Positions 40,637 through 49,537 of a stretch of 59,957 nucleotides of DNA are shown in pieces. The DNA is taken from contig NZ_VMNX01000024.1 of NCBI RefSeq assembly GCF_009377235.1, positions 1 through 59,957 of the forward strand, given 5' to 3'. Position 1 is the first letter of the stretch, and every line of letters begins with the position of its first letter. The stretch is from Streptomyces acidicola (GTDB taxonomy: Bacteria > Actinomycetota > Actinomycetes > Streptomycetales > Streptomycetaceae). Below the pieces are notes generated by a model. That model saw only the letters and a program-made list of their open reading frames with translations, was not told the origin of the DNA and ran no database searches. A program made the position numbers and the translations under genes.

Positions 40637-42082
40637 ATGGACCTCACCGAGAGCTCGCCGGCCCAGCGGACAGGTCTGCTCAATGCGATCGCGGACGAGC
40701 TGACGGCCGCGGCCGACGAGCTGGTACCGCAGGCGATGGCCGAGACCGGGCTGGCCGAGGCGCGGCTGCGCGGCGAGCTGAAGCGCACGGTCGTGCAGCT
40801 GCGGTTGTTCGCCGACGTCTGCGCCGAGGGGGAGTTCCTCGATGTGCGCATCGACGAGGCCGACCCGGGGTTCGTGCTGGGCCCGCGTCCCGACCTGCGG
40901 CGGTTCAATCTGCCGGTGGGCCCGGTGCTGGTGTTCGCGGCGAGCAACTTCCCGTTCGCGTTCTCGGTCGCAGGCGGTGACACGGCCTCCGCGCTGGCCG
41001 CCGGATGTCCGGTGATTCTCAAGGCGCACCCCGGACATCCCCGGCTGTCGGCACTGACCGCCGAGAAGGTACGGGGTGCGCTGCTCAGGGCCGGCCTGCC
41101 TGCAGAGACCTTCGAGGTGGTCTTCGACCAGGAGGACGGCGTACGGCTGCTGCGCGACGACCGGATCGCCGCGGCCGCGTTCACCGGTTCTTTCGAGATC
41201 GGCCGGATGCTCGCCGGGATCGCCGCCGGGCGGGAGCGCCCGATCCCGTTCTACGGTGAGCTGGGCAGCGTGAACCCGGTCGTGGTGACGCCGGCTGCGC
41301 TGGCCGAACGGGCCGACGAGGTCGCGTCCGGCTTCGTCGCCGGCGTCTCGGGATCGGCCGGCCAGCTCTGCACCAAACCCGGCTTCCTGTTTCTGCCGGA
41401 CGGCCACGGCCTGGCCCGGACGCTCGGCTCAGCAGCGGACGCGGTGCCCGGCCATCCGCTGCTGCACGAGGGCATAGCCGCCGCCTACACCGAGCGCCGC
41501 GCCGCCGTGCTCGCGGCTCCGGGAGTGGCCGTGCTGGCCGAGGGAGCCGTCGAGGCGGCCCCGGACGGCTGGTGCCGGGCCACTCCGACCCTGGTCGAGG
41601 TGGGACTGGACGATCTGCTGAAGCAGCGGAGCGCACTGCTGGACGAAGCGTTCGGTCCGCTGTCGATCGTCGTGCGCTATGACCCGGACCGCCCGGACTT
41701 ACTGATGGACGCGATCGGCAGGCTGTTCCCAGGTGCGCTGACGGCCACGGTGCACAGTGCCGCCGGGGAGAACAACGAGTGGCTGCGAAGGCTCGTCGCG
41801 TTGCTGCGTGAACGCGTGGGCCGCTTGCTCTTCAACGGCTGGCCGACCGGTGTCGCGGTGACTCCCGCGATGCAGCACGGTGGCCCCTACCCGGCCACCA
41901 CCGCCCCGGCGACGACGTCCGTGGGTACGGCCGCGATCCAGCGTTTCCTGCGCCCGGTAACCTTCCAGAACTGCCCACCGGAGCTGCTCCCCCCTGCGCT
42001 GCGTGACGACAACCCGTGGCGGGTGCCGCAGCGTCGTTCGGCCGCCGGAGCGTCGGTGAACTGGGGAAACCCCGTCTCCTGA
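40637..42082 (+). CDS. 2-oxoglutarate semialdehyde dehydrogenase (aldehyde dehydrogenase family)
   Basis: A 481-residue ALDH. Cofactor-region motifs FAASNFPFAFSVAGGDTASALAAG and AFTGSFEIGR, the general-base Glu in YGELGSVNPVV, and the nucleophile in SAGQLCTKPG are all visible, in the pattern of KGSA dehydrogenases. It yields 2-oxoglutarate and completes hydroxyproline breakdown. Codon 355 (41699-41701) is TTA, the rare leucine codon that needs the bldA tRNA in Streptomyces, which would tie the last step to development. RBS GAGGAAG precedes ATG 40637. Confidence 0.9.
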   Translation: MDLTESSPAQRTGLLNAIADELTAAADELVPQAMAETGLAEARLRGELKRTVVQLRLFADVCAEGEFLDVRIDEADPGFVLGPRPDLRRFNLPVGPVLVFAASNFPFAFSVAGGDTASALAAGCPVILKAHPGHPRLSALTAEKVRGALLRAGLPAETFEVVFDQEDGVRLLRDDRIAAAAFTGSFEIGRMLAGIAAGRERPIPFYGELGSVNPVVVTPAALAERADEVASGFVAGVSGSAGQLCTKPGFLFLPDGHGLARTLGSAADAVPGHPLLHEGIAAAYTERRAAVLAAPGVAVLAEGAVEAAPDGWCRATPTLVEVGLDDLLKQRSALLDEAFGPLSIVVRYDPDRPDLLMDAIGRLFPGALTATVHSAAGENNEWLRRLVALLRERVGRLLFNGWPTGVAVTPAMQHGGPYPATTAPATTSVGTAAIQRFLRPVTFQNCPPELLPPALRDDNPWRVPQRRSAAGASVNWGNPVS

Positions 42083-42135
42083 CGCAGGGACGAAACAGAT
42101 TCTTTACCGGTGACACCCTTCCCCCCGTAGTGCGG

Positions 42136-42150
42136 TGTGACATATTACTG
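42136..42150 (+). promoter_or_regulatory. Candidate GntR operator before the ABC importer
   Basis: TGTGACATATTACTG differs from the 35859 site at one base and contains CATATT as a possible -10. It sits in the 99-bp gap after the semialdehyde dehydrogenase gene, 32 bp before the importer start. Confidence 0.55.
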
Positions 42151-42181
42151 CGCCATAGCGAACAAAAGCGGAGGTACTCCG

Positions 42182-43207
42182 ATGAACAGATTCCGCACCC
42201 GGATCACCGCCACTCTGGCCCTGACCACCACCACCGCCCTCCTGCTCACCGCCTGCGGAGCGGCCGACTCGGCCAGCTCAAGCGGCGGCACACGCAAGGT
42301 CGCCGTGCTCGCAGCCTCCAGCCAGAACGGTTACAACCAGGCCGTCTACAAGGGCGTCCAGCAGGCCGCGGCCGCATCCGGTAAGAAGATCACCCTGAAG
42401 CTCCTTGACGGCCAGTTCGACTCGAACACGCAGTTGTCGCAGCTGCAGAACGTCACCAGCACCGGCGACTACGACGGTGTCGTCGTAGTGCCCAACGACG
42501 GCGTCGGCCTGGCCGCGGCATTCCCGCTGTCCAAGAAGATCCCGGTCGCGACGGTGCTCAACCCCATAGGGCCGGACATCAACAAGATGGAGCCGCAGGT
42601 CGACGGCGTGGTCACCACCGTCGGAGTGCCGCCCGCCGCGGCTGCGCAGAAGCAGGCCGAGGGTGTGGTCACCTACTGCGCCCGCATCAACCCCTGCAAG
42701 GTCGTGCTGCTGGTCGGCAACCTGTCGACGCCGCTCGACGTGGCCCGCCGCAACGCCTACAAGAAGGTGCTCGGCGCCCACTCCAACATCGAGGTGGTCA
42801 GCACGGTCGAGGGCCAGTACGACCGGGACACCTCGCTCAAGGCGATCAGCAACGTGCTCCAGGCCCACAAGGACATCAACGTCATCCTCTCGAACGCCGA
42901 CCAGGAGGCCGCCGGCGCGCAGATCGCCCTGCAGAACGCGGGCATCAAGCCGAGCAGCGTCTACCTGACGGGTGCCGGCGGCACCAAGGACGCCGTGGCG
43001 GCCGTCCGCTCCGGCGCATGGAAGGCCGCGTACATCAACTTCCCGCTGAGCATGGGCAAGGCCGCGATGGAGCAGCTGATCAAGGCGATGGACGGGGGCA
43101 CGCCCAAGGCCGTGGTGGACTCGGACGGGATCGGCGGAGTCGAGCCGTACGCGACCAAGGAAACCCTGGCCAGGACCCCGGATTTCACCGGCGAATGGAA
43201 CGGCTGA
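42182..43207 (+). CDS. Substrate-binding lipoprotein, ribose-type ABC importer
   Basis: A 341-residue lipoprotein with signal ALTTTTALLLTACG and a mature part of the periplasmic-binding-protein-4 (RbsB-like) fold: RKVAVLAASSQNGYNQAVYKGVQQAA, DGVVVVPNDGVGLA and NVILSNADQEAAGAQIAL. ATG 42182 has GCGGAGG upstream; an earlier GTG overlaps the operator. The family usually binds sugars, but with these neighbours the ligand may be a cyclic imide, hydantoin or proline derivative. Confidence 0.88.
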   Translation: MNRFRTRITATLALTTTTALLLTACGAADSASSSGGTRKVAVLAASSQNGYNQAVYKGVQQAAAASGKKITLKLLDGQFDSNTQLSQLQNVTSTGDYDGVVVVPNDGVGLAAAFPLSKKIPVATVLNPIGPDINKMEPQVDGVVTTVGVPPAAAAQKQAEGVVTYCARINPCKVVLLVGNLSTPLDVARRNAYKKVLGAHSNIEVVSTVEGQYDRDTSLKAISNVLQAHKDINVILSNADQEAAGAQIALQNAGIKPSSVYLTGAGGTKDAVAAVRSGAWKAAYINFPLSMGKAAMEQLIKAMDGGTPKAVVDSDGIGGVEPYATKETLARTPDFTGEWNG

Positions 43208-43212
43208 CACCG

Positions 43213-44760
43213 ATGGCCACCGCCCAGCCAGTCATCGAGCTAGCCGGCATCACCAAGCGGTTCGGCGGAACAGTGGCCCTGGAGGGCGTCGACCTGGTCG
43301 TGCACGCGGGCAGCGTGCACGCCCTGGTCGGGGAGAACGGGGCCGGAAAGTCCACCCTCGGCAAGATCGCAGCCGGGGTCTACTCACCCGATTCGGGGCG
43401 CATCGCCGTCGAGGGACAGCCGGTCGGGCGCTGGGACACCGTACGGGCACAGCGTCGCGGGATCGTGATGATCGCGCAGGAGCTGTCGCTCGTGCCTGAC
43501 CTGACGGTGGCACAGAACGTCTTCCTCGGCATCGAGCAGAGCAGCTTCGGCATCCTGCGCCGTAACCATGGCCGCCGGTTCGCCGAGCTCGACGAGATCG
43601 CAGGCTTCGGCCTCGACCCGGATGCGCGGGTGGGCGATCTGCGCATCGCCGACCAGCAGAAGGTCGAGATCCTGCGCGCCCTGGCCCGGGAGGCCAAGGT
43701 GATCGTGATGGACGAGCCGACCTCGTCGCTCACCGCGCACGAGACCCAGCGGCTGCACGATGTGATCCGTCTCCTTACCGCGCAGGGACGGGCGATCGTC
43801 TACGTGTCGCACTTCCTCGACTCCGTGCTCGAGGTCAGCGACACCGTCACGGTGATGCGCGACGGCCGCAAGATCCGCACCGCGCCCGCGGCGGAGCAGA
43901 CCAAGTCGTCCCTGGTGGAGGCGATGCTTGGCCGGGAGCTCGCTGTCTCGTTCCCGTCTCTGCCGCCCGCGCCCCACCCGGACGTCGAACCGCTGCTCAA
44001 AGTGGAGGCGCTGGCCAGTGACGGGGGAGTGGAGCGGGCCTCGTTCGAAGTACGGCCGGGCGAGATCGTCGGGCTGCTGGGGCTGGTCGGCTCCGGGCGC
44101 ACGGAAATCGCCCGAGCCCTGATAGGCGCGGACCGGGTCACCGCCGGAAGCGTCACGCTGGACGGCCGCACGCTCGGCCGGATGACACCGCGGCACAGTC
44201 GCGATCTGGGCCTGGTACTGGTCCCCGAGGACCGGCACGGGCAGGGCCTGGTACTGCAGCGCAGCGTCACCGAGAACATGACACTTGCCTCTCTGGGCCG
44301 CTTCTCCCGGTTCGGCGTCATCGACCGACAGGCAGTCAGCAGGCAGGTGGACGAGCTGGTCCGCCGCCTGGAGCTGCGCCCGGCCAAGCCCGAACTGCCG
44401 GTACAGAGCTTCTCCGGTGGCAACCAGCAGAAGGCGCTGATCGCCAAGTGGCTGGTCGGCGATCCGAAGCTGGTGATTCTCGACGAACCGACCCGCGGTG
44501 TCGATGTCGGCGCCAAACTCGCCATCTACGAGCTCATCGCCGACCTGGCGGCCCGCGGCATCGGAGTGCTGCTGATCTCCTCGGAACACGAGGAAGTGCT
44601 CGGCCTCGCCCACCGCGCCCACCTGGTCAGCCGCGGCGAGGTGCTCGACGAGGTGGACCCGCGCGGGCTTGCTGTCGAAGACGTCCTCCGGCGGCTGTTC
44701 GATGTCGCGGACACGGCCGGAACAGGCGAAGCAGGAAAGGCAAAGGAGTCCATGCCATGA
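43213..44760 (+). CDS. Duplicated ATPase of the ribose-type ABC importer
   Basis: A 515-residue RbsA/XylG-like protein with two nucleotide-binding domains. Domain 1 has GENGAGKS and IVMDEPTSSLT; its signature region is the atypical DLRIADQQKVEILRALA. Domain 2 has LVGSGRTE in place of a full Walker A, the signature FSGGNQQKALIAKWL and VILDEPTRGVDVGAK. This asymmetry is normal for the family. An ATG at 43195 is also in frame. The end overlaps the permease gene (ATGA). Confidence 0.92.
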   Translation: MATAQPVIELAGITKRFGGTVALEGVDLVVHAGSVHALVGENGAGKSTLGKIAAGVYSPDSGRIAVEGQPVGRWDTVRAQRRGIVMIAQELSLVPDLTVAQNVFLGIEQSSFGILRRNHGRRFAELDEIAGFGLDPDARVGDLRIADQQKVEILRALAREAKVIVMDEPTSSLTAHETQRLHDVIRLLTAQGRAIVYVSHFLDSVLEVSDTVTVMRDGRKIRTAPAAEQTKSSLVEAMLGRELAVSFPSLPPAPHPDVEPLLKVEALASDGGVERASFEVRPGEIVGLLGLVGSGRTEIARALIGADRVTAGSVTLDGRTLGRMTPRHSRDLGLVLVPEDRHGQGLVLQRSVTENMTLASLGRFSRFGVIDRQAVSRQVDELVRRLELRPAKPELPVQSFSGGNQQKALIAKWLVGDPKLVILDEPTRGVDVGAKLAIYELIADLAARGIGVLLISSEHEEVLGLAHRAHLVSRGEVLDEVDPRGLAVEDVLRRLFDVADTAGTGEAGKAKESMP

Positions 44761-45758
44761 CCGCCACCGAAACCGCGCCCGAGGCCGGCGCAGGCGTTGC
44801 CGTCCACGGCGGCACCCCGATCGGCCCCCGCGTCATCGCCTTCGCCCGGGACTACGCCGCACTGATCCTGCTGGCCGCGATCTTCGTGACGCTGTCGATC
44901 ATCTCGTCGTCGTTCCTGTCCTTCACCAACGTCATGAACATCCTCAACCAGAGCACACCGCTCGCGATCATCGCCGTGGCCGGCACGTTCGTCATCGTCT
45001 CAGGAGCGTTCGACCTCTCCACGGCGGCGATGTACGCGGTGGTCAGCGTGGTCGCCGCATCGATCGCCACGTCCACCGGCAGCACATGGACGGCCTTGCT
45101 CGCCGCGCCCGTGCTGGGCCTCGTCATGGGTGCGCTCAACGGACTCGCCGTGACCCGTCTGAACGTGCACTCGTTCCTCGCCACGCTCGCCTCCAGCCTG
45201 GTCTACAAGGCGGTCGCCGTGCTGGTCACCGGGGGCTCGCTGATCACGGTGACCACGAGCGGCTTCTCCGATCTCGGGCGCGGTCAGGTCGCCGGGATCT
45301 TCTACTCGGTCCTCATCCTGCTGGTCGTCTTCGCCCTCGCATCGCTCCTGCTCAACGGCACGGTCTTCGGCCGGCATGTGTTTGCCGTCGGAGGTAACTC
45401 CGACGCGGCTCATCTCTCCGGCGTGCGTGTGGACCGGGTCAAGGTCACCGTGTTCGCGCTCAGCGGCCTGGCCGTCGGCATCGCCGGCGCGATCGGAGTC
45501 TCGCGCCTCGCATCAGGCCAGCCGCAGGCCGGCAGTGGCCTCGAACTGCAGGCCATCGCGGCGATCATCCTCGGCGGCACCAGCATCTACGGAGGCATCG
45601 GCGCGGTCTGGCGCTCGCTGGTCGGCGTCTACCTGATCGCCTTGATCGGCAACGGCTTCGACATTCTCAACGTCAATCCGCAGATGAAAGACCTGGTCAC
45701 GGGTGTCATCATCCTGGCCGCGGTGGCGCTCGCGGCCGCCGACCGGCGTCGGCTCTGA
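44757..45758 (+). CDS. Permease of the ribose-type ABC importer
   Basis: A 333-residue RbsC-type membrane protein with eight to ten helices and the family motifs GTFVIVSGAFDLS, GALNGLAVTRLNVHSFLATLAS, and AIAAIILGGTSIYGGIGAVWRSLVG. It forms the channel for the binding protein above. Its stop is 30 bp before hyuA. Confidence 0.92.
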   Translation: MTATETAPEAGAGVAVHGGTPIGPRVIAFARDYAALILLAAIFVTLSIISSSFLSFTNVMNILNQSTPLAIIAVAGTFVIVSGAFDLSTAAMYAVVSVVAASIATSTGSTWTALLAAPVLGLVMGALNGLAVTRLNVHSFLATLASSLVYKAVAVLVTGGSLITVTTSGFSDLGRGQVAGIFYSVLILLVVFALASLLLNGTVFGRHVFAVGGNSDAAHLSGVRVDRVKVTVFALSGLAVGIAGAIGVSRLASGQPQAGSGLELQAIAAIILGGTSIYGGIGAVWRSLVGVYLIALIGNGFDILNVNPQMKDLVTGVIILAAVALAAADRRRL

Positions 45759-45788
45759 CCCGTCCCCCCAGCGCAGAAAGGTTTCGAC

Positions 45789-47828
45789 ATGGCTGAAGTA
45801 CGCGTCGCCATCGACGTCGGTGGCACCTTCACCGATGTGGTGAAACTCGTCCCGCAGACCGGGGAGCTGCGGTTCGAGAAGGTGGCCACCACCCCGGCCG
45901 AGCCCACCAAGGGGGTGCTCGCGGCCTTCGCCGCCGCCGAGGCCGCGCTGCACGAGGTGACCACCTTCAACCATGGCTCCACACTCGGCCTCAACTCACT
46001 GCTGACACGCACCGGAGCCAAGGTGGCCGTGATCGCCACTGCCGGCTTCCGCGATGTCTACCTGCTCGGGCGAACCGACCGGCGACCCATGTACGCGCTC
46101 ACCTACCGCAAGCCGGAAGCCCTGCTCAAGCGGCGGGACACCTTCGAGGTGGTGGAGCGTTCGCTGTTCGACGGCAGCGTTGCGACACCGTTCGACGAGT
46201 CCAGTGCGCGCTCGGTCGCCGCCGAGATCGCAGCCGGCGGCTATCAGGCGGTCGCTGTCTCCTTCCTCCACGCGTACGCGAACCCGGCGCACGAACTCGC
46301 CATGCGGGACGTACTGCACGAGATCGCGCCCGGCGTCGAAGTGACCCTGTCGCACGAGCTGTCCGGCGAGTACCGCGAGTACGAGCGCACCTCGACGGCC
46401 GTACTGGATGCGTACATCAAACCGATCATGCGGACATATCTCGAAGCCCTGGCGAAGCGGCTGGACGAGGGCGGCTTCGCCGGCCGGTTCCTGATGTCGC
46501 GCTCCGGCGGCGGCGCGATGACCGCCGCCGCGGCAACCCGGCAGCCGGTCAACCTGATCCTGTCCGGTCCGGCCGGCGGTGTCGTGGGCGCCGCTTCACT
46601 CGCCAAGGTGATCGGCACCCCCAACATGATCACCATCGACATGGGCGGCACCAGCCTGGACGCCTCACTGGTGCTCGACGGTGAGCCAGTGCTGCACCAG
46701 GGCGCCGAGTTCGAGGGCCTGCCCATCAACACCACCTCGCTCAACATCCACACCATCGGCGCGGGCGGCGGCTCGATCGCCTGGCTGGACGCGGCCGGCG
46801 CCCTGCAGGTCGGCCCGCAGAGCGCCGGAGCCTCCCCGGGCCCGGCCGCGTACGGGCGAGGCGGCACCCAGCCCACCTTCACCGACGCAGCCCTGATCCT
46901 CGGCTACATGGGCAGTGACTCGCCGCTCGGCGGCTCGCTGCGCCTCGACGACGATCTCGCCGCCAAGGCGCTGCAGCCGATCGCCGACCGACTCGGGATG
47001 AGCCTGCGCACGCTGGCCCGCGGCATCGTGCGCATCTCGACGATCAAAATCGTCGGCGCGGTCCGGGCGATCACCGTCGAACTCGGCCGCGACCCGAAGG
47101 ACTTCGCGCTGCTCTCGTTCGGTGGAGGCGGCGGCCTGGTCGCCGTGGACGTGGCCCGCGAACTCGGCATCCCGACGGTCGTCGTGCCGCCGGGACAAGG
47201 CGCGTTCTCGGCACTGGGCATGCTCATGGCCGACGTGCAGCACGACTATTCACGCACCGACGTGCTCCCCCTGGCCTCGACCCCACAGGCGTACTTCGAA
47301 GAGGCGTTCGCCGCGATGGAGGCCGAGGCGAACACGGTCCTGGGCGACGAGGGCTTCGGCCCCGAACACCGCAGCCTGCACCACTCGGTCGACCTCCGCT
47401 ACGCCGGCCAGGAGCACGCGGCGACCGTGCCCTACCCGGCCGAGAACGTCACCGACAACCTCGCGGACAGCTTCCGAGCGCTCCATGAACGGCTGTACGG
47501 CCACGTCATGGACGACGCGGTCGAGATCGTGACGCTGCGCCTGCGAGCGGTCGGCCTGGTCGACAAGCCCGCATGGCCCCGGCACACCGAGCGCACCATC
47601 GGCGAGCCGCCGGTGCTGGGTGAACGCCAGGTCTTCACGCAGTCCGACACAGGCGTTACCTACCGCCTTGTCAGCCGGGAGTCACTGATGGTCGGCGACA
47701 TGATCGACGGCCCCGCGGTGGTCGCCGAGCACACGGCCACGACCGTGTTGCACACCGGCGACCGGCTGCGCGTGGCCGAACACGGTGAACTCGTCATCAG
47801 CGTCCACGCGGAGGAGAAGAACCAGTGA
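45789..47828 (+). CDS. hyuA: Hydantoinase A / 5-oxoprolinase-type subunit
   Basis: A 679-residue HyuA-family protein, the ATP-binding half of N-methylhydantoinase and 5-oxoprolinase-type enzymes. AIDVGGTFTDVV is the actin-like phosphate 1 motif, FNHGSTLGLNSLL follows, and MITIDMGGTSLDASLV plus HTIGAGGGSIAWLD are characteristic. ATP-driven opening of a five-membered imide or lactam is the known chemistry of the family. RBS AGAAAGG precedes ATG 45789. It overlaps hyuB by 4 bp. Confidence 0.92.
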   Translation: MAEVRVAIDVGGTFTDVVKLVPQTGELRFEKVATTPAEPTKGVLAAFAAAEAALHEVTTFNHGSTLGLNSLLTRTGAKVAVIATAGFRDVYLLGRTDRRPMYALTYRKPEALLKRRDTFEVVERSLFDGSVATPFDESSARSVAAEIAAGGYQAVAVSFLHAYANPAHELAMRDVLHEIAPGVEVTLSHELSGEYREYERTSTAVLDAYIKPIMRTYLEALAKRLDEGGFAGRFLMSRSGGGAMTAAAATRQPVNLILSGPAGGVVGAASLAKVIGTPNMITIDMGGTSLDASLVLDGEPVLHQGAEFEGLPINTTSLNIHTIGAGGGSIAWLDAAGALQVGPQSAGASPGPAAYGRGGTQPTFTDAALILGYMGSDSPLGGSLRLDDDLAAKALQPIADRLGMSLRTLARGIVRISTIKIVGAVRAITVELGRDPKDFALLSFGGGGGLVAVDVARELGIPTVVVPPGQGAFSALGMLMADVQHDYSRTDVLPLASTPQAYFEEAFAAMEAEANTVLGDEGFGPEHRSLHHSVDLRYAGQEHAATVPYPAENVTDNLADSFRALHERLYGHVMDDAVEIVTLRLRAVGLVDKPAWPRHTERTIGEPPVLGERQVFTQSDTGVTYRLVSRESLMVGDMIDGPAVVAEHTATTVLHTGDRLRVAEHGELVISVHAEEKNQ

Positions 47829-49537
47829 CCGACGCGATCACCCTTGAGGTCATCCGGCACGCCCTGCTGGCTGCCGCCGAAGAGATGGCCCGCAACCTGT
47901 GCCGGACGGCGTACAACACCGTGGTCTACGAGATCCACGACTACGGCATCGGCCTGCACGACGCGAACGGCGACGTGGTAGCCGACGCGCCCGGCATCGC
48001 GATCTTCACACGGGGCAACGACCATGGTATCCACCGGGCGATCGAGCACCTCGGCGCCGACAACATGGCGCCCGGCGATGTGTTCCTGCTGAACTACCCG
48101 TACTGGTCGTCAGCGCACACACTGGACACCCTCGTCTTCGCACCGATCCGCGTCGACGAGCAACTGATCGGCTTCGCCTCGTGCCGCATCCACGTGCTCG
48201 ACCTGAAGCAGAAGAACCCCGGGTACGTGCTCGACTCGACCGACATGTATCAGGAAGGCATGTTCTTCCCGGGCTCGCGCCTCTACCGCGCGGGCGAGCC
48301 CAACCAGGAGATCTTCGACATCATCCGGTTCAACTCCCGGATGCCCGAGCGGACCGTCGGCGACCTGCAGGCCCAGGTCTCGGCCTGCGTGACGGGAGTA
48401 CGGCGTGTCCAGGAACTGGCTGCCAAGCACGGCGCCGACGTGCTGGCCGCCGCGATGCGGTCGATCAACGACCACGGCGAACGGCTGGCCCGGCTGGCCC
48501 TGGCCGACCTGCCGCGCGGCACCTGGAGCGCCACCGACATCGTTGACTCCGACGGCGTCGACACCGACCGCGAGATCCTGCTCAAGGCCACGGTCACGAT
48601 CACCGAGGACGAGTTCGTCGTCGACTGGACCGGCAGCGAACGCGACGTACGCGGCCCCATCAACCTGCCGGTGGGCCAGACGATCGCGCTCTCCAGTCTC
48701 GTGTTCAAGGCACTGACCACGCCGGACACCCCAGTGGTGGCCGGCAACTTCGCTCCGCTGAAGGTGATCACCGATCCCGGCAGCGTCATGCACGCCGTGC
48801 CGCCGATGCCCACATTCACTCTGTGGACCGGTCTGCTCGCCGGCGAGGTGATCCTGAAGGCGCTCGCCCAGGGCATGCCGGAGCGCATTCCGGCCTGCTC
48901 CGGCGGCGACGTCTCGTCAATGATGGGACTCGGAACGAACCCGCGAACAGGCCAGCCGTGGCTGGAAGCGACCAACGAGGCCGTCGGGTTCGGCGGGCAC
49001 GCCGACGGCGACGGAGAAGACGGCATCATGCACATGTCCGAGCCGGGCTGTCGCAACAATCCGGTCGAGGTACTGGAACAGAAGTCGCCCATGTTCATCG
49101 AACATTATGGCTATGTGCCGGACACGGCAGGTCCGGGCAGGCATCGCGGCGGCGTCGGCGTCCAGCGTGTCTACCGGTTCGCCGCACCGTCCACCGGCAT
49201 CGCGCTGGTCTACCGCACCAAGTCGGCACCGTGGCCGATCGGTGGCGGCCGGCCTGCGACTCCCGCCCGGATCGTGCTCAACCCGGGCACCGAGCGCGAG
49301 GTCGTCACCCGGGGCAGCTACAACTCGCTTGCGGCGGGAGACGTCCTCGCCAACGTCACCGGCGGCGGGGGCGGCTACGGGCCCGCGTTCGAACGCGAGC
49401 CGGCGAAGGTGCTGGAGGACGTGATCGACGGCTTCGTGTCGGTCGAGGCGGCCCGGTCCGCCTACGGGGTCGTGATCACCGAGCAACCGTGGGCAGTCGA
49501 CGAGTCGGCCACGGCACAGTTGCGGGCGGCCCTGTGA
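47825..49537 (+). CDS. hyuB: Hydantoinase B / 5-oxoprolinase-type subunit
   Basis: A 570-residue HyuB protein, partner of HyuA. ARNLCRTAYNTVVYEIHDYGIGLHD at the N-terminus, FLLNYPYWSSAHTLD and the C-terminal VTGGGGGYGPAFEREP are standard family landmarks. GTG 47825 overlaps the hyuA stop. The specific lactam or hydantoin is unknown; 5-oxoproline, a hydantoin of (hydroxy)proline, or a cyclic amide of the imported compound are candidates. Confidence 0.92.
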   Translation: MTDAITLEVIRHALLAAAEEMARNLCRTAYNTVVYEIHDYGIGLHDANGDVVADAPGIAIFTRGNDHGIHRAIEHLGADNMAPGDVFLLNYPYWSSAHTLDTLVFAPIRVDEQLIGFASCRIHVLDLKQKNPGYVLDSTDMYQEGMFFPGSRLYRAGEPNQEIFDIIRFNSRMPERTVGDLQAQVSACVTGVRRVQELAAKHGADVLAAAMRSINDHGERLARLALADLPRGTWSATDIVDSDGVDTDREILLKATVTITEDEFVVDWTGSERDVRGPINLPVGQTIALSSLVFKALTTPDTPVVAGNFAPLKVITDPGSVMHAVPPMPTFTLWTGLLAGEVILKALAQGMPERIPACSGGDVSSMMGLGTNPRTGQPWLEATNEAVGFGGHADGDGEDGIMHMSEPGCRNNPVEVLEQKSPMFIEHYGYVPDTAGPGRHRGGVGVQRVYRFAAPSTGIALVYRTKSAPWPIGGGRPATPARIVLNPGTEREVVTRGSYNSLAAGDVLANVTGGGGGYGPAFEREPAKVLEDVIDGFVSVEAARSAYGVVITEQPWAVDESATAQLRAAL

